Part shown: one piece after another, positions 1-7,764 of the stretch
Layout: every line of letters begins with the position of its first letter
Numbering within the stretch: the stretch's first letter is position 1
DNA from: CAZIHO01 sp964538875
GTDB taxonomy: Bacteria > Pseudomonadota > Gammaproteobacteria > Chromatiales > Chromatiaceae
DNA: 44,938 bases
NCBI GenBank assembly: GCA_964538875.1
Contig: CAZIHO010000013.1
Location: 1 to 44,938, forward strand
Reading direction: 5' to 3'
Notes under the pieces: generated by a model
What the model saw: the letters and a program-made list of their open reading frames with translations, nothing else
Told to the model about the DNA's origin: nothing
Database searches by the model: none
Made by a program: the position numbers and the translations under genes

Positions 1-71
1 GGTTGCGGTTCGCCATCCGGGAAGGTGGACGTACCGTCGGCGCCGGCGTGGTAGCCAAGATACTTAAGTAA
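1..71 (+). CDS. tuf: elongation factor Tu, C-terminal end (partial)
   Basis: The window opens inside this gene; reading from base 3 gives the last 22 residues, with the EF-Tu signature FAIREGGRTVGAGVV followed by AKILK and a TAA stop at 69-71. EF-Tu delivers aminoacyl-tRNA to the ribosome as a GTP complex, and this tail is the end of its third beta-barrel domain. The position directly before rpsJ is the standard str/S10 junction. Only the 3' end is visible, so nothing can be said about its start. Confidence 0.96.
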   Translation, partial: LRFAIREGGRTVGAGVVAKILK

Positions 72-114
72 CCGGGGCCGGACAGTCGGTCACCACGATC
101 GCGGGGCGAACGGC

Positions 115-126
115 CTCCGCGCGGAG
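115..126. repeat. 12-bp perfect palindrome between tuf and rpsJ
   Basis: CTCCGC at 115-120 is followed directly by its reverse complement GCGGAG at 121-126, in the 70-bp gap between tuf and rpsJ and just before the rpsJ ribosome-binding region. It could form a short helix in the S10 operon leader. No T-run follows it, so it is not an intrinsic terminator. Function unknown. Confidence 0.4.
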
Positions 127-141
127 TTAAGGCAAGAGACC

Positions 142-459
142 ATGGCAATGGGAAGTCAAAGAATCCGAATCCGTCTCAAGGCGTTTGATCATCGTTTGAT
201 CGATCAATCCGCCCGGGAAATCGTCGAGACGGCGAAGCGCACGGGCGCTCAGGTGCGGGGGCCGATCCCTCTGCCGGTCAAAAAGGAACGGTTTACCATT
301 TTGGTGTCACCGCACGTTAACAAGGATGCGCGCGACCAGTACGAGATTCGTACTCATAAGCGGTTGATGGATATTGTGGACCCAACCGATAAGACGGTCG
401 ATGCCCTGATGAAGCTGGATTTGGCCGCCGGTGTGGATGTCCAGATCCGGGTTAGCTGA
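142..459 (+). CDS. rpsJ: 30S ribosomal protein S10
   Basis: S10 sits in the head of the small subunit and, as NusE, also takes part in antitermination complexes. The 105-residue product carries the S10 core RIRLKAFDHRLID and the block ISPHVNKDARDQYEIRTH (here VSPHVNKDARDQYEIRTH), and matches the family length (103 in E. coli). ATG at 142 is used; an in-frame ATG at 148 would give two residues fewer and cannot be excluded. It is the first gene of the S10 operon, 10 bp ahead of rplC. Confidence 0.97.
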   Translation: MAMGSQRIRIRLKAFDHRLIDQSAREIVETAKRTGAQVRGPIPLPVKKERFTILVSPHVNKDARDQYEIRTHKRLMDIVDPTDKTVDALMKLDLAAGVDVQIRVS

Positions 460-469
460 GGACAGAGCA

Positions 470-1120
470 ATGACGATTGGTGTCATCGGACGCAAAGCGG
501 GCATGACTCGCGTATTCACCGAAGCCGGAGCTTCCACTCCGATCACGGTGATCCAGATCGAGCCTAACCGCGTGGCCCAGGTGAAAACCCTGGAGCGCGA
601 TGGCTATCGCGCAATTCAGGTAGCTTCAGGGACGCAAAAGCCGTCTCGGGTAAACAAGCCCATGGCGGGCCACTATAGTGGTGCCGGCATTGTGGCTGGG
701 CGGTCGCTGACTGAGTTTCGCTTGACAGAAGAAGAAGCCGGCAACTGGGAAGTGGGCGCGGAACTGGGGGCTGGTCTGTTCGAGGTCGGGCAATCAGTTG
801 ACGTGCGCGGGCGGACCAAGGGCAAGGGCTTTGCTGGTGGGATTAAACGTCATCACTTTAGCCACCAGGACTACACTCATGGCAACTCCGTATCCCACCG
901 CGCAGCGGGCTCCATCGGTCAAAACCAGAGTCCCGGTCGCGTTCTGAAGGGCAAGCGTATGGCGGGTCACCTGGGTGACGTGCAGCGGGTCCAACAGAAT
1001 TTGGAAGTGGTGCGGGTTGATACCGATCGGGGTTTGCTGTTGGTCAAGGGCGCGGTCCCTGGTTCCACTGGCGGCGATCTGATCGTCACGCCCTCGGTTA
1101 AGCAGGGTAAAAAGGGGTAA
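470..1120 (+). CDS. rplC: 50S ribosomal protein L3
   Basis: L3 is an early 23S rRNA-binding protein whose long loop reaches the peptidyl transferase centre. The product is 216 residues, begins MTIGVIGRKAGMTRVF as in the family, and contains the signature GFAGGIKRHHF near residues 122-132 and the RGSIGQ/SPGRVLKGKRMAGH region. An upstream in-frame GTG at 431 would extend into rpsJ and is rejected because the family N-terminus begins at ATG 470. Ten bp after rpsJ and five before rplD, so co-transcribed. Confidence 0.97.
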   Translation: MTIGVIGRKAGMTRVFTEAGASTPITVIQIEPNRVAQVKTLERDGYRAIQVASGTQKPSRVNKPMAGHYSGAGIVAGRSLTEFRLTEEEAGNWEVGAELGAGLFEVGQSVDVRGRTKGKGFAGGIKRHHFSHQDYTHGNSVSHRAAGSIGQNQSPGRVLKGKRMAGHLGDVQRVQQNLEVVRVDTDRGLLLVKGAVPGSTGGDLIVTPSVKQGKKG

Positions 1121-1125
1121 TTGAC

Positions 1126-1728
1126 ATGGACCTCAGACTGCATAGCGGTGGAACCCTGCAGGTGGCGGATGCCGTGTTTGGAGTGGACTACAAACCTGCT
1201 CTCATTCACCAGGTGGTGACCGCTTATTTAGCGACGGCTCGTGCCGGCACCAAGGCCCAGAAGGGGCGTGCGGATGTGAGTGGGGGCGGTGCCAAACCGT
1301 TTCGCCAAAAAGGTAGCGGTCGGGCCCGTGCAGGTACGTCGCGCAGTCCCTTGTGGCGCTCCGGTGGCGTTACCTTCCCGGCCAGGCCGCGGAATTTCTC
1401 GCAAAAGGTTAACCGTAAGATGTATCGGGGCGCGGTGCGCTCGATCTTCTCCGAGTTGGTTCGCCAGGACCGGTTGGTGGTGGTGCAGGATTTCGTGGTT
1501 AACACCCCGAAGACCCAGGATTTGGTAGCTAAGTTTGAACCCCTCGGCTTGGGCAGCGCGTTGTTGCTGGTGGCGGACTTTGATGAGAATTTAATGTACG
1601 CTTGCCGGAACCTGCCTAAGTTCGAGGTGCTAACGGCGGAAGAGGTGGACCCGGTTAGCCTGGTGGCGTTCGATAAAATCGTCATTACCGCCGAAGCGGT
1701 GAAAAGAGTCGAGGAGCGCTTGGCATGA
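1126..1728 (+). CDS. rplD: 50S ribosomal protein L4
   Basis: L4 binds 23S rRNA and lines the exit tunnel; in E. coli it is also the autoregulator of the S10 operon. The 200-residue product has the tunnel-loop sequence with FRQKGSGRARAGTSRSPLWR around residues 61-80, diagnostic for bacterial L4. It starts 5 bp after rplC and its TGA stop overlaps the rplW ATG in an ATGA junction, which implies translational coupling. I did not identify an L4-responsive leader in the short tuf-rpsJ gap. Confidence 0.97.
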   Translation: MDLRLHSGGTLQVADAVFGVDYKPALIHQVVTAYLATARAGTKAQKGRADVSGGGAKPFRQKGSGRARAGTSRSPLWRSGGVTFPARPRNFSQKVNRKMYRGAVRSIFSELVRQDRLVVVQDFVVNTPKTQDLVAKFEPLGLGSALLLVADFDENLMYACRNLPKFEVLTAEEVDPVSLVAFDKIVITAEAVKRVEERLA

Positions 1729-2021
1729 ACGAAGAGCGACTGCTAAAGGTTCTCCTGAGTCCCTTGATTTCGGAGAAAAGTTCCACGGTGGCGGATGCCA
1801 ACCGGCAATATGCGTTTCGGGTCGTCACTGATGCCACCAAGAAAGAAATCGCTGCTGCGGTTGAGAGCTTGTTCAAGGTTGAGGTGGAGCGTGTGCAGGT
1901 GCTCAATGTGCCCGGCAAGCGCAAGCGGTTTGGAAAAATTTTCGGTCGGCGCAGCGATTGGCGCAAAGCTTATGTGCGCCTGAAAGAAGGCCACGACATT
2001 GATTTCGGCGGCGGCGCCTAG
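1725..2021 (+). CDS. rplW: 50S ribosomal protein L23
   Basis: L23 lies at the polypeptide exit site and is the docking point for trigger factor and SRP. The 98-residue product begins MNEERLLKVLLSPLISEKS, the typical L23 opening, and has the VEVERVQVLNVPGK strand and the basic GRRSDWRKAYV segment. It overlaps rplD by 4 bp (ATGA) and precedes rplB by 35 bp. Confidence 0.97.
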   Translation: MNEERLLKVLLSPLISEKSSTVADANRQYAFRVVTDATKKEIAAAVESLFKVEVERVQVLNVPGKRKRFGKIFGRRSDWRKAYVRLKEGHDIDFGGGA

Positions 2022-2056
2022 TCCCGCGGAATAAACCAGGTACAGGATTTATTCGC

Positions 2057-2884
2057 ATGGCAATCGAGAAGACAAAACCGACGTCTCCAGGCCGTCGCTT
2101 TATGGTCAAGGTCGGCGATCCCTCGCTTCACAAGGGAGAGCCCTACGGACCTTTGATCGCAAAGAAGAGTGGCAATGGCGGGCGTAACAATGCCGGAAGA
2201 ATCACCACTCGGCATCAGGGCGGTGGCCATAAGCAGCGCTATCGGGTTCTCGATTTCAAGCGCAATAAAGCGGGCATTCCGGCGACGGTTGAGCGGCTTG
2301 AGTATGATCCGAACCGTACGGCGAATATCGCGCTGATTCTGTACGCCGACGGGGAGCGCGCCTATATCATTGCCGCTAAAGGGATGAAAACTGGCGACCA
2401 AATCCACACCGGCGAGGATGCGCCGATCAGTCGGGGCAATTGTCTGCCTTTGCGCAACATTCCAGTTGGCGCAGTGGTGCATTGTGTTGAGATGAAGCCA
2501 GGCAAGGGCGCGCAGTTGGCCCGGGCCGCAGGATCGTCCGCTCAAATCATCGCGCGGGAAGGAAGCTACGCCACGCTTAGACTGAGATCCGGGGAAATTC
2601 GCAGGTTGCACGCAGATTGTCGTGCGGTGATTGGTGAAGTCAGCAACCACGAAAATAACCTGCAGAAGCTGGGTAAAGCGGGGGCAAGCCGTTGGCGGGG
2701 GAATCGCCCGACGGTACGCGGTGTCGCCATGAACCCGGTTGACCATCCCCACGGCGGTGGTGAAGGACGGACGTCCGGTGGACGGCATCCGGTGTCGCCA
2801 TGGGGTGTTCCCACCAAGGGTCACCGCACTCGCAACAACAAGCGCACGGATAAGATGATCGTGCGTCGTCGTAATCGCCCCTAA
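2057..2884 (+). CDS. rplB: 50S ribosomal protein L2
   Basis: L2 is the most conserved large-subunit protein, needed for subunit joining and peptidyl transferase assembly. The 275-residue product shows NNAGRITTRHQGGGHKQRYR near residues 41-60 and the C-terminal signature GVAMNPVDHPHGGGEGRTSG, including the conserved histidine-rich HPHGGG loop at the peptidyl transferase centre. Length agrees with E. coli (273). It lies 18 bp before rpsS in the S10 operon. Confidence 0.98.
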   Translation: MAIEKTKPTSPGRRFMVKVGDPSLHKGEPYGPLIAKKSGNGGRNNAGRITTRHQGGGHKQRYRVLDFKRNKAGIPATVERLEYDPNRTANIALILYADGERAYIIAAKGMKTGDQIHTGEDAPISRGNCLPLRNIPVGAVVHCVEMKPGKGAQLARAAGSSAQIIAREGSYATLRLRSGEIRRLHADCRAVIGEVSNHENNLQKLGKAGASRWRGNRPTVRGVAMNPVDHPHGGGEGRTSGGRHPVSPWGVPTKGHRTRNNKRTDKMIVRRRNRP

Positions 2885-2902
2885 GCGGAGAGGTATAACA
2901 AG

Positions 2903-3181
2903 GTGCCACGCTCAGTCCGGAAGGGTCCCTTCGTCGATAACCACCTGATGAATAAGGTGGAGATGGCGGTGGCCCAGAACAGCAAGCGACCGATCAAGAC
3001 TTGGTCTCGGCGGTCCGTGATCCTGCCCGAGATGATCGGCTTAACGATCGCGGTTCATAACGGTCGTCAGCATGTTCCGGTGCTGGTGAGCGAGAACATG
3101 GTTGGCCACAAACTCGGCGAATTCGCCCTGACGCGCACTTTCAAGGGCCATGCCGCTGATAAGAAAGCTAAGCGCAAATAG
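2903..3181 (+). CDS. rpsS: 30S ribosomal protein S19
   Basis: S19 binds 16S rRNA in the 30S head with S13. The 92-residue product starts PRSVRKGPFVD after the initiator and ends with the basic GHAADKKAKRK tail, both family hallmarks. The start codon is GTG at 2903, decided by the family N-terminus PRS(V/L)KKGPF that begins immediately after it and by the purine-rich GGAGAGG upstream (2887-2893). Stop at 3179-3181. Confidence 0.97.
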   Translation: MPRSVRKGPFVDNHLMNKVEMAVAQNSKRPIKTWSRRSVILPEMIGLTIAVHNGRQHVPVLVSENMVGHKLGEFALTRTFKGHAADKKAKRK

Positions 3182-3192
3182 CCGGGAGTGAC

Positions 3193-3528
3193 ATGATGCA
3201 GTCAGGAGCCACGCTAAAGTACGCGCATATTTCCGCCCAGAAAGCCAGATTGGTCGCTGACCAAATCCGGGGCTTGCCGGTGGGGCGGGCGCTCAGTACT
3301 TTGAAGTTTAGTAATAAAAAAGCGGCGTCCATCATTAAAAAGGTGCTGGAGTCGGCGATAGCCAACGCAGAAAACAACGAGGGAGCCGACGTTGATGAAC
3401 TGCGGGTTCAGGCCATCTGCGTGGATGAGGGGCCCACGGTAAAGCGCATCCGCGCTCGTGCCAAGGGTAGAGCGGCTCGGATCCTCAAGCGCAGCAGTCA
3501 CATCATGGTGACGGTAGCGGAAAAATAG
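3193..3528 (+). CDS. rplV: 50S ribosomal protein L22
   Basis: L22 has a long beta-hairpin that forms part of the exit tunnel, where mutations give macrolide resistance. The 111-residue product has SAQKARLVADQIRG near the N-terminus (as ISAQKARLV...) and the hairpin region VDEGPTVKRIRARAKGRA close to the C-terminus. Two consecutive ATG codons (3193 and 3196) are possible starts; the first is given here. It precedes rpsC by 16 bp. Confidence 0.96.
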   Translation: MMQSGATLKYAHISAQKARLVADQIRGLPVGRALSTLKFSNKKAASIIKKVLESAIANAENNEGADVDELRVQAICVDEGPTVKRIRARAKGRAARILKRSSHIMVTVAEK

Positions 3529-3544
3529 AGCAGAGTAGCGCAAC

Positions 3545-4234
3545 ATGGGTCAGAAAGTTCATCCAACCGGCATACGCCTGGGGATTATCAAGAGCTGGAA
3601 TTCGAAGTGGTACGCGGATAGCAAACACTATGCGGACCAACTCAATATGGATTTGCAGGTAAGGGAGTTCCTGCGCAAAAAGCTGGCCCAAGCGTCGGTT
3701 AGCCGTATCCAGATTGACCGCCCAGCTAAGAATGCACACATTACCATTCACACGGCTCGTCCGGGCGTGGTGATTGGCAAGAAAGGCGAAGATATCGATA
3801 AGTTGCGTGCTGAGGTTAGCCGCTTGATGGGTGTTCCCGTGCACATCAGCATCGAAGAAATCCGTAAGCCGGAACTTGATGCGCGCTTGGTGGCGGAGAG
3901 CATCGCTCAGCAGCTGGAGAGACGCATCATGTTCCGCCGTGCCATGAAGCGGGCCGTTCAGAACGCAATGCGGCTAGGCGCGGAAGGGATACGGGTCAAC
4001 ATCGCCGGACGGTTGAATGGCGCCGAGATCGCACGCGGTGAATGGTATCGGGAAGGTAGGGTTCCGCTGCATACCCTGCGGGCGGATATTGATTTCGGGT
4101 TGGCGGAAGCGGCGACCACCTACGGTGTGTTAGGCGTAAAAGTCTGGATTTTCCGGGGTGAGGTGTTTCGGGATCAGGTTGAGGAACAACCGGAGAAGAA
4201 GGCCCCGCGTCCCGCGCCTAAGAGGAGCCGGTGA
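3545..4234 (+). CDS. rpsC: 30S ribosomal protein S3
   Basis: S3 lies at the mRNA entry channel and has helicase activity with S4. The 229-residue product begins MGQKVHPTGIRLGI, has the KH-domain motif VVIGKKGEDIDKLR near residues 74-87 and the C-terminal GVKVWIFRGEV. Its tail is lysine/proline-rich (EKKAPRPAPKRSR). The TGA stop shares one base with the rplP ATG. Confidence 0.97.
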   Translation: MGQKVHPTGIRLGIIKSWNSKWYADSKHYADQLNMDLQVREFLRKKLAQASVSRIQIDRPAKNAHITIHTARPGVVIGKKGEDIDKLRAEVSRLMGVPVHISIEEIRKPELDARLVAESIAQQLERRIMFRRAMKRAVQNAMRLGAEGIRVNIAGRLNGAEIARGEWYREGRVPLHTLRADIDFGLAEAATTYGVLGVKVWIFRGEVFRDQVEEQPEKKAPRPAPKRSR

Positions 4235-4647
4235 TGTTACAACCAAAGCGTACGAAATTCCGTAAACAGCATAAGGGGCGGAACCGAGGCCTGGCCATTT
4301 CGGGTAGCTCCGTAAGCTTTGGCGAGTTTGGACTCAAGGCAATCGATCGGGGAAGGTTGACGGCTCGACAGATTGAAGCGGCCCGGCGCGCGATAACGCG
4401 GCAAGTCCGTCGTGGTGGCAAGATTTGGATCCGAGTGTTCCCTGACAAGCCCATCACCAAAAAGCCTTTGGAAGTGCGCATGGGTAGCGGTAAGGGTAAC
4501 GTGGAGTACTGGGTCGCTCTCATCCAGCCTGGGCGGATGCTGTACGAGATTGAAGGGGTTTCGGAGGAACTGGCACGCCAGGCGTTCTCACTGGCGGCGG
4601 CCAAGCTGCCCTTTCAAACCACGTTTGTCAAAAGGGTGGTGATGTGA
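4234..4647 (+). CDS. rplP: 50S ribosomal protein L16
   Basis: L16 organises the A-site region of the large subunit. The 137-residue product starts MLQPKRTKFRKQHKGRNRG, the canonical N-terminus, and carries RRGGKIWIRVFPDKPITKKP and GSGKGNVEYWVA in the middle. The ATG at 4234 is chosen over the in-frame GTG at 4231 because the family begins MLQP. One-base TGATG overlaps at both ends with rpsC and rpmC suggest coupled translation. Confidence 0.97.
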   Translation: MLQPKRTKFRKQHKGRNRGLAISGSSVSFGEFGLKAIDRGRLTARQIEAARRAITRQVRRGGKIWIRVFPDKPITKKPLEVRMGSGKGNVEYWVALIQPGRMLYEIEGVSEELARQAFSLAAAKLPFQTTFVKRVVM

Positions 4648-4844
4648 TGAAAGCCAGCGCGTTGCGGGCCAGAAGTTTGGAAGAACTGCGACAAGACCTG
4701 CGGGGTTTATTGCGGGAGCAGTTTAATTTGCGGATGCAGCGTGGATCCGGGCAGTTGTCCCGGCCCTCTCAAATGGGTCAGGTGCGCCGGGATATCGCTC
4801 GGGTTATGACCGTTATGCATCAAAAGACGACGGGGGCCGCGTGA
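4647..4844 (+). CDS. rpmC: 50S ribosomal protein L29
   Basis: L29 is a small helical protein beside L23 at the exit site. The 65-residue product MKASALRARSLEELRQDL... contains the signature LLREQFNLRMQRGSGQL and the VRRDIARV helix. ATG at 4647 is preferred to GTG 4644 on family N-terminus. It shares single bases with rplP upstream and rpsQ downstream (TGATG). Confidence 0.96.
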   Translation: MKASALRARSLEELRQDLRGLLREQFNLRMQRGSGQLSRPSQMGQVRRDIARVMTVMHQKTTGAA

Positions 4845-5107
4845 TGACCGAACAGGCTAGCAATCGTACCCTGATGGGCCGGGTGGTCAGTAACAAGATG
4901 GAAAAGACCATCACCGTGCTGATCGAACGGCGCGTTAAGCATCCGATTTACGGAAAGTTCATCACCCGATCCACCAAGGTTCACGCCCACGACGAGGAAA
5001 ACCAGTGTCGTATTGGCGACATGGTTACGGTCGAGCAATGTCGGCCTCTGTCTAAAAGTAAGACATGGCGGTTGGTGAGCGTGTTGGAACGGGCGCCGGA
5101 CCTTTAA
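4844..5107 (+). CDS. rpsQ: 30S ribosomal protein S17
   Basis: S17 is a primary 16S rRNA-binding protein with an OB fold. The 87-residue product has MGRVVSNKMEKTITV, RRVKHPIYGKF and the C-terminal GDMVTVEQCRPLSKSKTWRL, all typical. ATG at 4844 is selected over GTG at 4841. It is the last gene of the S10 operon in the classical scheme, 25 bp before rplN; no promoter or terminator is evident in that gap, so the S10 and spc genes look like one transcription unit here. Confidence 0.97.
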   Translation: MTEQASNRTLMGRVVSNKMEKTITVLIERRVKHPIYGKFITRSTKVHAHDEENQCRIGDMVTVEQCRPLSKSKTWRLVSVLERAPDL

Positions 5108-5132
5108 TCCGAGTAATAGTCGGGAAACGAAC

Positions 5133-5501
5133 ATGATTCAGATGCAAACCAACTTGAGCGTCGCCGATAATAGCGGCGCTAAGCGCGTCGAGTGCATCAA
5201 GGTGTTGGGCGGGTCCCATCGCCGCTACGCTGGAATTGGTGACATCATCAAGGTGAGCGTCAAGGACGCGATCCCGCGCGGCAAGGTAAAAAAGGGCGAG
5301 GTGTACAACGCCGTTGTGGTCCGTACAACGCATGGAGTGCGGCGCCCAGATGGATCTTTGATCAGCTTTGATGGCAACGCGGCAGTTCTGCTCAATAATC
5401 AACTCCAGCCAATCGGTACCCGTATTTTTGGACCGGTTACCCGTGAGTTGCGGGGCGAGCGTTTTATGAAAATTATCTCACTCGCACCGGAAGTTCTTTG
5501 A
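5133..5501 (+). CDS. rplN: 50S ribosomal protein L14
   Basis: L14 contributes to the subunit interface bridge. The 122-residue product begins MIQMQTNLSVADNSGAKR, includes the signature CIKVLGGSHRRYAGIGD and ends ERFMKIISLAPEVL as in E. coli. First gene of the classical spc operon. Twelve bp before rplX. Confidence 0.98.
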   Translation: MIQMQTNLSVADNSGAKRVECIKVLGGSHRRYAGIGDIIKVSVKDAIPRGKVKKGEVYNAVVVRTTHGVRRPDGSLISFDGNAAVLLNNQLQPIGTRIFGPVTRELRGERFMKIISLAPEVL

Positions 5502-5513
5502 GGTTGAGCAGCC

Positions 5514-5831
5514 ATGCGTAAGATCAAGAAAGGCGACGAAGTTGTCGTCTTAACCGGCAAGGATAAGGGCAAGCGCGGTACCGTATTGCGCGTAGTCGAA
5601 GGTGAGCGGTTGGTGGTTGAGAATATCAACGTCGTCAAACGGCACACCAAGGCTAATCCCCAGCGCAGCCAAGCCGGTGGCATATTGGACAAGGAAATGT
5701 CCATGGATATTTCTAACGTAGCCTTGTACAACCCCCAGACCGGCAAAGGCGATCGGGTCGGGTTTAAGCTCCTAGAAGATGGGCGCAAGGTTAGGGTCTT
5801 CAAGTCTAACGGCGAAGTCGTGGATATCTAA
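5514..5831 (+). CDS. rplX: 50S ribosomal protein L24
   Basis: L24 nucleates early folding of the 23S rRNA 5' domain. The 105-residue product starts MRKIKKGDEVVVLTGKDKGK with the KOW motif (residues about 6-32) and includes VENINVVKRHTKANPQ. It lies between rplN and rplE with spacings of 12 and 13 bp. Confidence 0.97.
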   Translation: MRKIKKGDEVVVLTGKDKGKRGTVLRVVEGERLVVENINVVKRHTKANPQRSQAGGILDKEMSMDISNVALYNPQTGKGDRVGFKLLEDGRKVRVFKSNGEVVDI

Positions 5832-5844
5832 GGCGGATCATCTG

Positions 5845-6384
5845 ATGTCGAGGCTACAAAGCTATTATCAGGAGCAGGTCGTCAAGCAATTGATGGATCG
5901 GTTCCAATACGGCAGCGTCATGCAGGTGCCGCGGATCACCAAAATCACGCTAAACATGGGCGTGGGTGAAGCGATTGCGGACAAGAAAGTCATGGACCAT
6001 GCGGTTAGCGACCTTCAAGCCATTTCTGGACAGCACCCGGTGGTTACCAAGGCGCGTAAATCCGTAGCCGGCTTTAAGATTCGCGAAGGCTGGCCAATTG
6101 GATGTAAGGTCACCCTGAGACGCGAGCGGATGTACGAGTTTTTGGACCGGCTGATCAGCATCGCCATACCTCGTATTAGGGACTTTCGTGGCGTAACGCC
6201 GAAAGCATTTGACGGGCGGGGGAATTATAGCCTGGGCGTTAAAGAGCAAATCGTATTCCCAGAGATTGACTATGACAAGGTCGACGCAGTGCGGGGCCTA
6301 GATATAACGATCACCACCAACGCGCGCACCGACGAAGAGGGAAAGGCGTTGCTGGAGGCGTTTAAGTTTCCTTTCCGGACCTGA
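5845..6384 (+). CDS. rplE: 50S ribosomal protein L5
   Basis: L5 binds 5S rRNA and forms part of the central protuberance. The 179-residue product, same length as E. coli L5, has LNMGVGEAIADKK near residues 33-45, GFKIREGWPIGCKVTLR and the C-terminal GLDITITTNARTDEEGKALL. ATG at 5845 is chosen because it gives the family N-terminus (MSRLQSYYQEQ); an upstream ATG at 5779 would read inside rplX. Confidence 0.97.
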   Translation: MSRLQSYYQEQVVKQLMDRFQYGSVMQVPRITKITLNMGVGEAIADKKVMDHAVSDLQAISGQHPVVTKARKSVAGFKIREGWPIGCKVTLRRERMYEFLDRLISIAIPRIRDFRGVTPKAFDGRGNYSLGVKEQIVFPEIDYDKVDAVRGLDITITTNARTDEEGKALLEAFKFPFRT

Positions 6385-6392
6385 GAAAGCCA

Positions 6393-6698
6393 ATGGCAAA
6401 GAAGAGCATGGTTGAGCGCAACGATAAGCGCAAAAAAATTGCTGCGAAATTCGCTGAGCGGCGTGAGCAAATAAAAAGCACCATCAAAAACCCGAATAGC
6501 ACCCGGGAGCAGGTGGAAGAAGCGTTGATGGCGATGCAGAAGTTGCCGCGGGATGCCAGCCCTTGCCGGCAGCGTAATCGGTGCCGGATCACCGGGCGGC
6601 CCCACGGGTATTTACGCAAATTCGGACTTAGCAGAAATCAATTGCGGCAGGCCGCAATGCAAGGGGACGTTCCAGGGCTGGTCAAGGCTAGCTGGTAG
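6393..6698 (+). CDS. rpsN: 30S ribosomal protein S14
   Basis: S14 is a late-assembling protein of the 30S head. The 101-residue product is the long, zinc-free form: it has RQRNRCRITGRPHGYLRKFG near residues 58-77, ends GLVKASW, and lacks the paired CxxC motifs of the short form (only two cysteines, in the SPCRQRNRC segment). Followed by an unusually long 107-bp gap before rpsH. Confidence 0.97.
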   Translation: MAKKSMVERNDKRKKIAAKFAERREQIKSTIKNPNSTREQVEEALMAMQKLPRDASPCRQRNRCRITGRPHGYLRKFGLSRNQLRQAAMQGDVPGLVKASW

Positions 6699-6767
6699 TC
6701 TAGTCCTTACGCAGACGTGGCCTGTATCGGGCTTGTAACGACCTAATCTGTGGCTATTGAGAGGTAT

Positions 6768-6786
6768 CGCGCCCAAGCGGGCGGGC
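6768..6786 (+). other. hairpin in the rpsN-rpsH gap
   Basis: The 107-bp spacer between rpsN and rpsH carries CGCCC-AAGC-GGGCG, which can form a short GC helix, about 25 bp before the rpsH start. In E. coli the spc operon is feedback-controlled by S8 near rplX-rplE, not here, so homology of function is not implied. Without a T-run directly after the stem it is not a convincing terminator. Confidence 0.35.
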
Positions 6787-6805
6787 TGACCTTGAGGTAT
6801 TTTTT

Positions 6806-7201
6806 ATGAGTATGTCTGATCCGATCGCGGATATGTTGACCCGTATTAGAAACGGTCAACGCGCGAATAAATTAGAAGTTCGCATGCCAGCGTCGAAAAT
6901 GAAACTGGCGATGGGCAATCTCCTGCGCGAAGAAGGATTCGTAGGCGAGGTGAGAGAAGAAGATAAGGAAGGAAAAAGGGATTTAGTAGTTCAGTTGAAA
7001 TATTATCGCGGCCAACCCGTTATAGAAATACTACAACGCGTGTCTAGTCCTGGGAGGCGGGTATACAAGGGTAAGAAAGAATTACCGACCGTGCGTGGCG
7101 GTCTTGGTATTAGCATCGTTTCCACCTCCAAAGGCTTGATGACCGATAAAGCGGCCAGAGCTGCGGGGGAGGGCGGTGAAATAGTCGCCTTCGTGGCCTA
7201 A
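6806..7201 (+). CDS. rpsH: 30S ribosomal protein S8
   Basis: S8 is a primary 16S rRNA-binding protein of the platform and, in E. coli, the translational repressor of the spc operon. The 131-residue product starts MSMSDPIADMLTRIRNGQ and ends with the family signature VSTSKGLMTDKAARAAGEGG. The coding sequence uses visibly more A/T-ending codons than rplF or rplE around it. ATG at 6806 follows a TTTTTT run rather than a strong Shine-Dalgarno, although GAGG lies at 6794-6797. Confidence 0.97.
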   Translation: MSMSDPIADMLTRIRNGQRANKLEVRMPASKMKLAMGNLLREEGFVGEVREEDKEGKRDLVVQLKYYRGQPVIEILQRVSSPGRRVYKGKKELPTVRGGLGISIVSTSKGLMTDKAARAAGEGGEIVAFVA

Positions 7202-7216
7202 TAGCGGAGAAACGAG

Positions 7217-7753
7217 ATGTCACGCGTAGCTAAAGCGCTCATCAGCGTTCCCGCCGGAGTTAAGGTGGACATTGGCGGCCAACAGGTATCGGTATCCGGT
7301 CCCAAGGGCAGTCTCCAATGGACAGTGCACCAGCTAGTGGACGTCGTATTGGAAGACGACGGGCGAATTAAGGTCAACCCCAAGGCCGAAACTTCAGAAG
7401 GTTGGGCGATGGCGGGGACAACCCGAGCGCTAGTTAATAATATGCTCATCGGGACCAGTAAGGGTTTCGAGAAGAAGTTGTCCCTGGTGGGGGTTGGGTA
7501 TCGGGCCCAGGCGCAAGGAGAGATCCTAAACCTAAGTTTGGGGTTCTCGCATCCGGTTAATTACCAGGTGCGGCCGGGGGTCACGGTGACCACTCCAAGC
7601 CAAACCGAGATTTTGGTAGCTGGTGCTGATCGCCAGGCGGTGGGTCAAGTTGCCGCCGAAATTCGCAGTATTCGCCCCCCAGAACCCTACAAAGGCAAGG
7701 GTGTGCGGTATTCCGATGAGATCATCCTGCGCAAACAAGCGAAGAAGAAGTAA
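7217..7753 (+). CDS. rplF: 50S ribosomal protein L6
   Basis: L6 sits near the factor-binding site. The 178-residue product has two L6 repeats, the first opening MSRVAKALISVPAGVKVDI, and ends with the bacterial signature RPPEPYKGKGVRYSDE followed by IILRKQAKKK. Length matches E. coli (177). It is 15 bp after rpsH and 11 bp before rplR. Confidence 0.97.
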   Translation: MSRVAKALISVPAGVKVDIGGQQVSVSGPKGSLQWTVHQLVDVVLEDDGRIKVNPKAETSEGWAMAGTTRALVNNMLIGTSKGFEKKLSLVGVGYRAQAQGEILNLSLGFSHPVNYQVRPGVTVTTPSQTEILVAGADRQAVGQVAAEIRSIRPPEPYKGKGVRYSDEIILRKQAKKK

Positions 7754-7764
7754 GGGGCACCTTG

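Noticed and set aside
5108..5132. Separate promoter for the spc genes
   Set aside because: The 25-bp gap between rpsQ and rplN shows no -35/-10 pair.
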